A DNA stretch of 64,000 nt from Alphaproteobacteria bacterium (lineage in GTDB: Bacteria > Pseudomonadota > Alphaproteobacteria > Micavibrionales > Micavibrionaceae), in NCBI GenBank assembly GCA_009995595.1, contig JAACPE010000001.1:496001-560000 (forward strand), written 5' to 3'. The notes below the pieces were generated by a model, which saw only the letters and a list, made by a program, of their open reading frames with translations, made no database searches and had not been told where the DNA came from. The translations under genes and the position numbers were made by a program. This document shows, in pieces, positions 63,970 through 64,000 of the stretch; positions within the stretch are counted from its first letter, which is position 1; each line of letters opens with the position of its first letter.

Positions 63970-64000
63970 CTTTAATTATTTTGTTTAAGAAAACTACGCA

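Overview
The window reads as chromosomal DNA of a moderately AT-rich alphaproteobacterium. The evidence is gene content and order: DUF4167 and ClpB after prfA-prmC, DUF1491, a HIG1-type twin-membrane protein next to etfBA, ruvX divergent from gatC, an M17 peptidase paired with an NlpC/P60 protein, an Rrf2-led SUF operon, and fabA/fabB/fabI. A Micavibrio-like lineage is my best guess but is inference only. I see no rRNA, CRISPR array, prophage, insertion sequence or transposase. The one RNA gene is a tRNA-Ser(GCU).

Layout. 1-5 kb: ftsE-ftsX with the start of a membrane protein after them, a zinc-ribbon membrane protein, lysA with a small LptM-like lipoprotein, and a divergent TlpA-type thioredoxin. 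5-10 kb: a pentapeptide-repeat protein, etfBA, a HIG1 protein, then an unrecognised operon holding a peptidoglycan-binding-like protein and a 105-residue protein. 10-21 kb: ubiG, lysC, rodZ, ispG, prfA, prmC, DUF4167 and clpB. Between rodZ and ispG sits an antisense pair: a 53-residue peptide and a paralogue of the 105-residue protein. 21-27 kb: a lipoprotein, a second peptidoglycan-binding-like protein, NlpC/P60 plus pepA, tRNA-Ser, and a TerD protein. 27-34 kb: gatC, gatA and gatB on one strand but spread out with four other genes between them. 34-43 kb: a metallopeptidase, PhaZ, a CobD/CbiB-like protein, rpmB, tgt, a degenerate GGDEF protein, a PAS histidine kinase, Fur and DUF1491. 43-51 kb: a SUF iron-sulfur operon (regulator, sufB, four unrelated genes, sufC, sufD, sufS, sufT, sufA). 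51-64 kb: orphan genes, dusA, fabA/fabB/fabI with a frameshifted YgjV-type gene inside the locus, an FMO with its DUF6314 neighbour, rlmJ, a glycerophosphodiesterase, a SET-domain protein and DUF2177.

Most of the window is housekeeping: cell division, lysine precursor supply, ubiquinone, isoprenoids, translation termination, Glu/Asp-tRNA amidation, Fe-S assembly and unsaturated fatty acid synthesis. The less ordinary layer is a set of small or orphan genes on the minus strand. It includes three peptides of 41, 50 and 53 residues (two coupled to a neighbouring gene, two with good ribosome-binding sites), a pair of ungapped 90-residue paralogues, and two signal-less proteins with a peptidoglycan-binding-like module. 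I could not assign functions to these, and they are the best candidates for something undescribed. Other oddities are a TGT without its three zinc cysteines and a perfect 18-bp inverted repeat exactly where the YgjV-type reading frame breaks.
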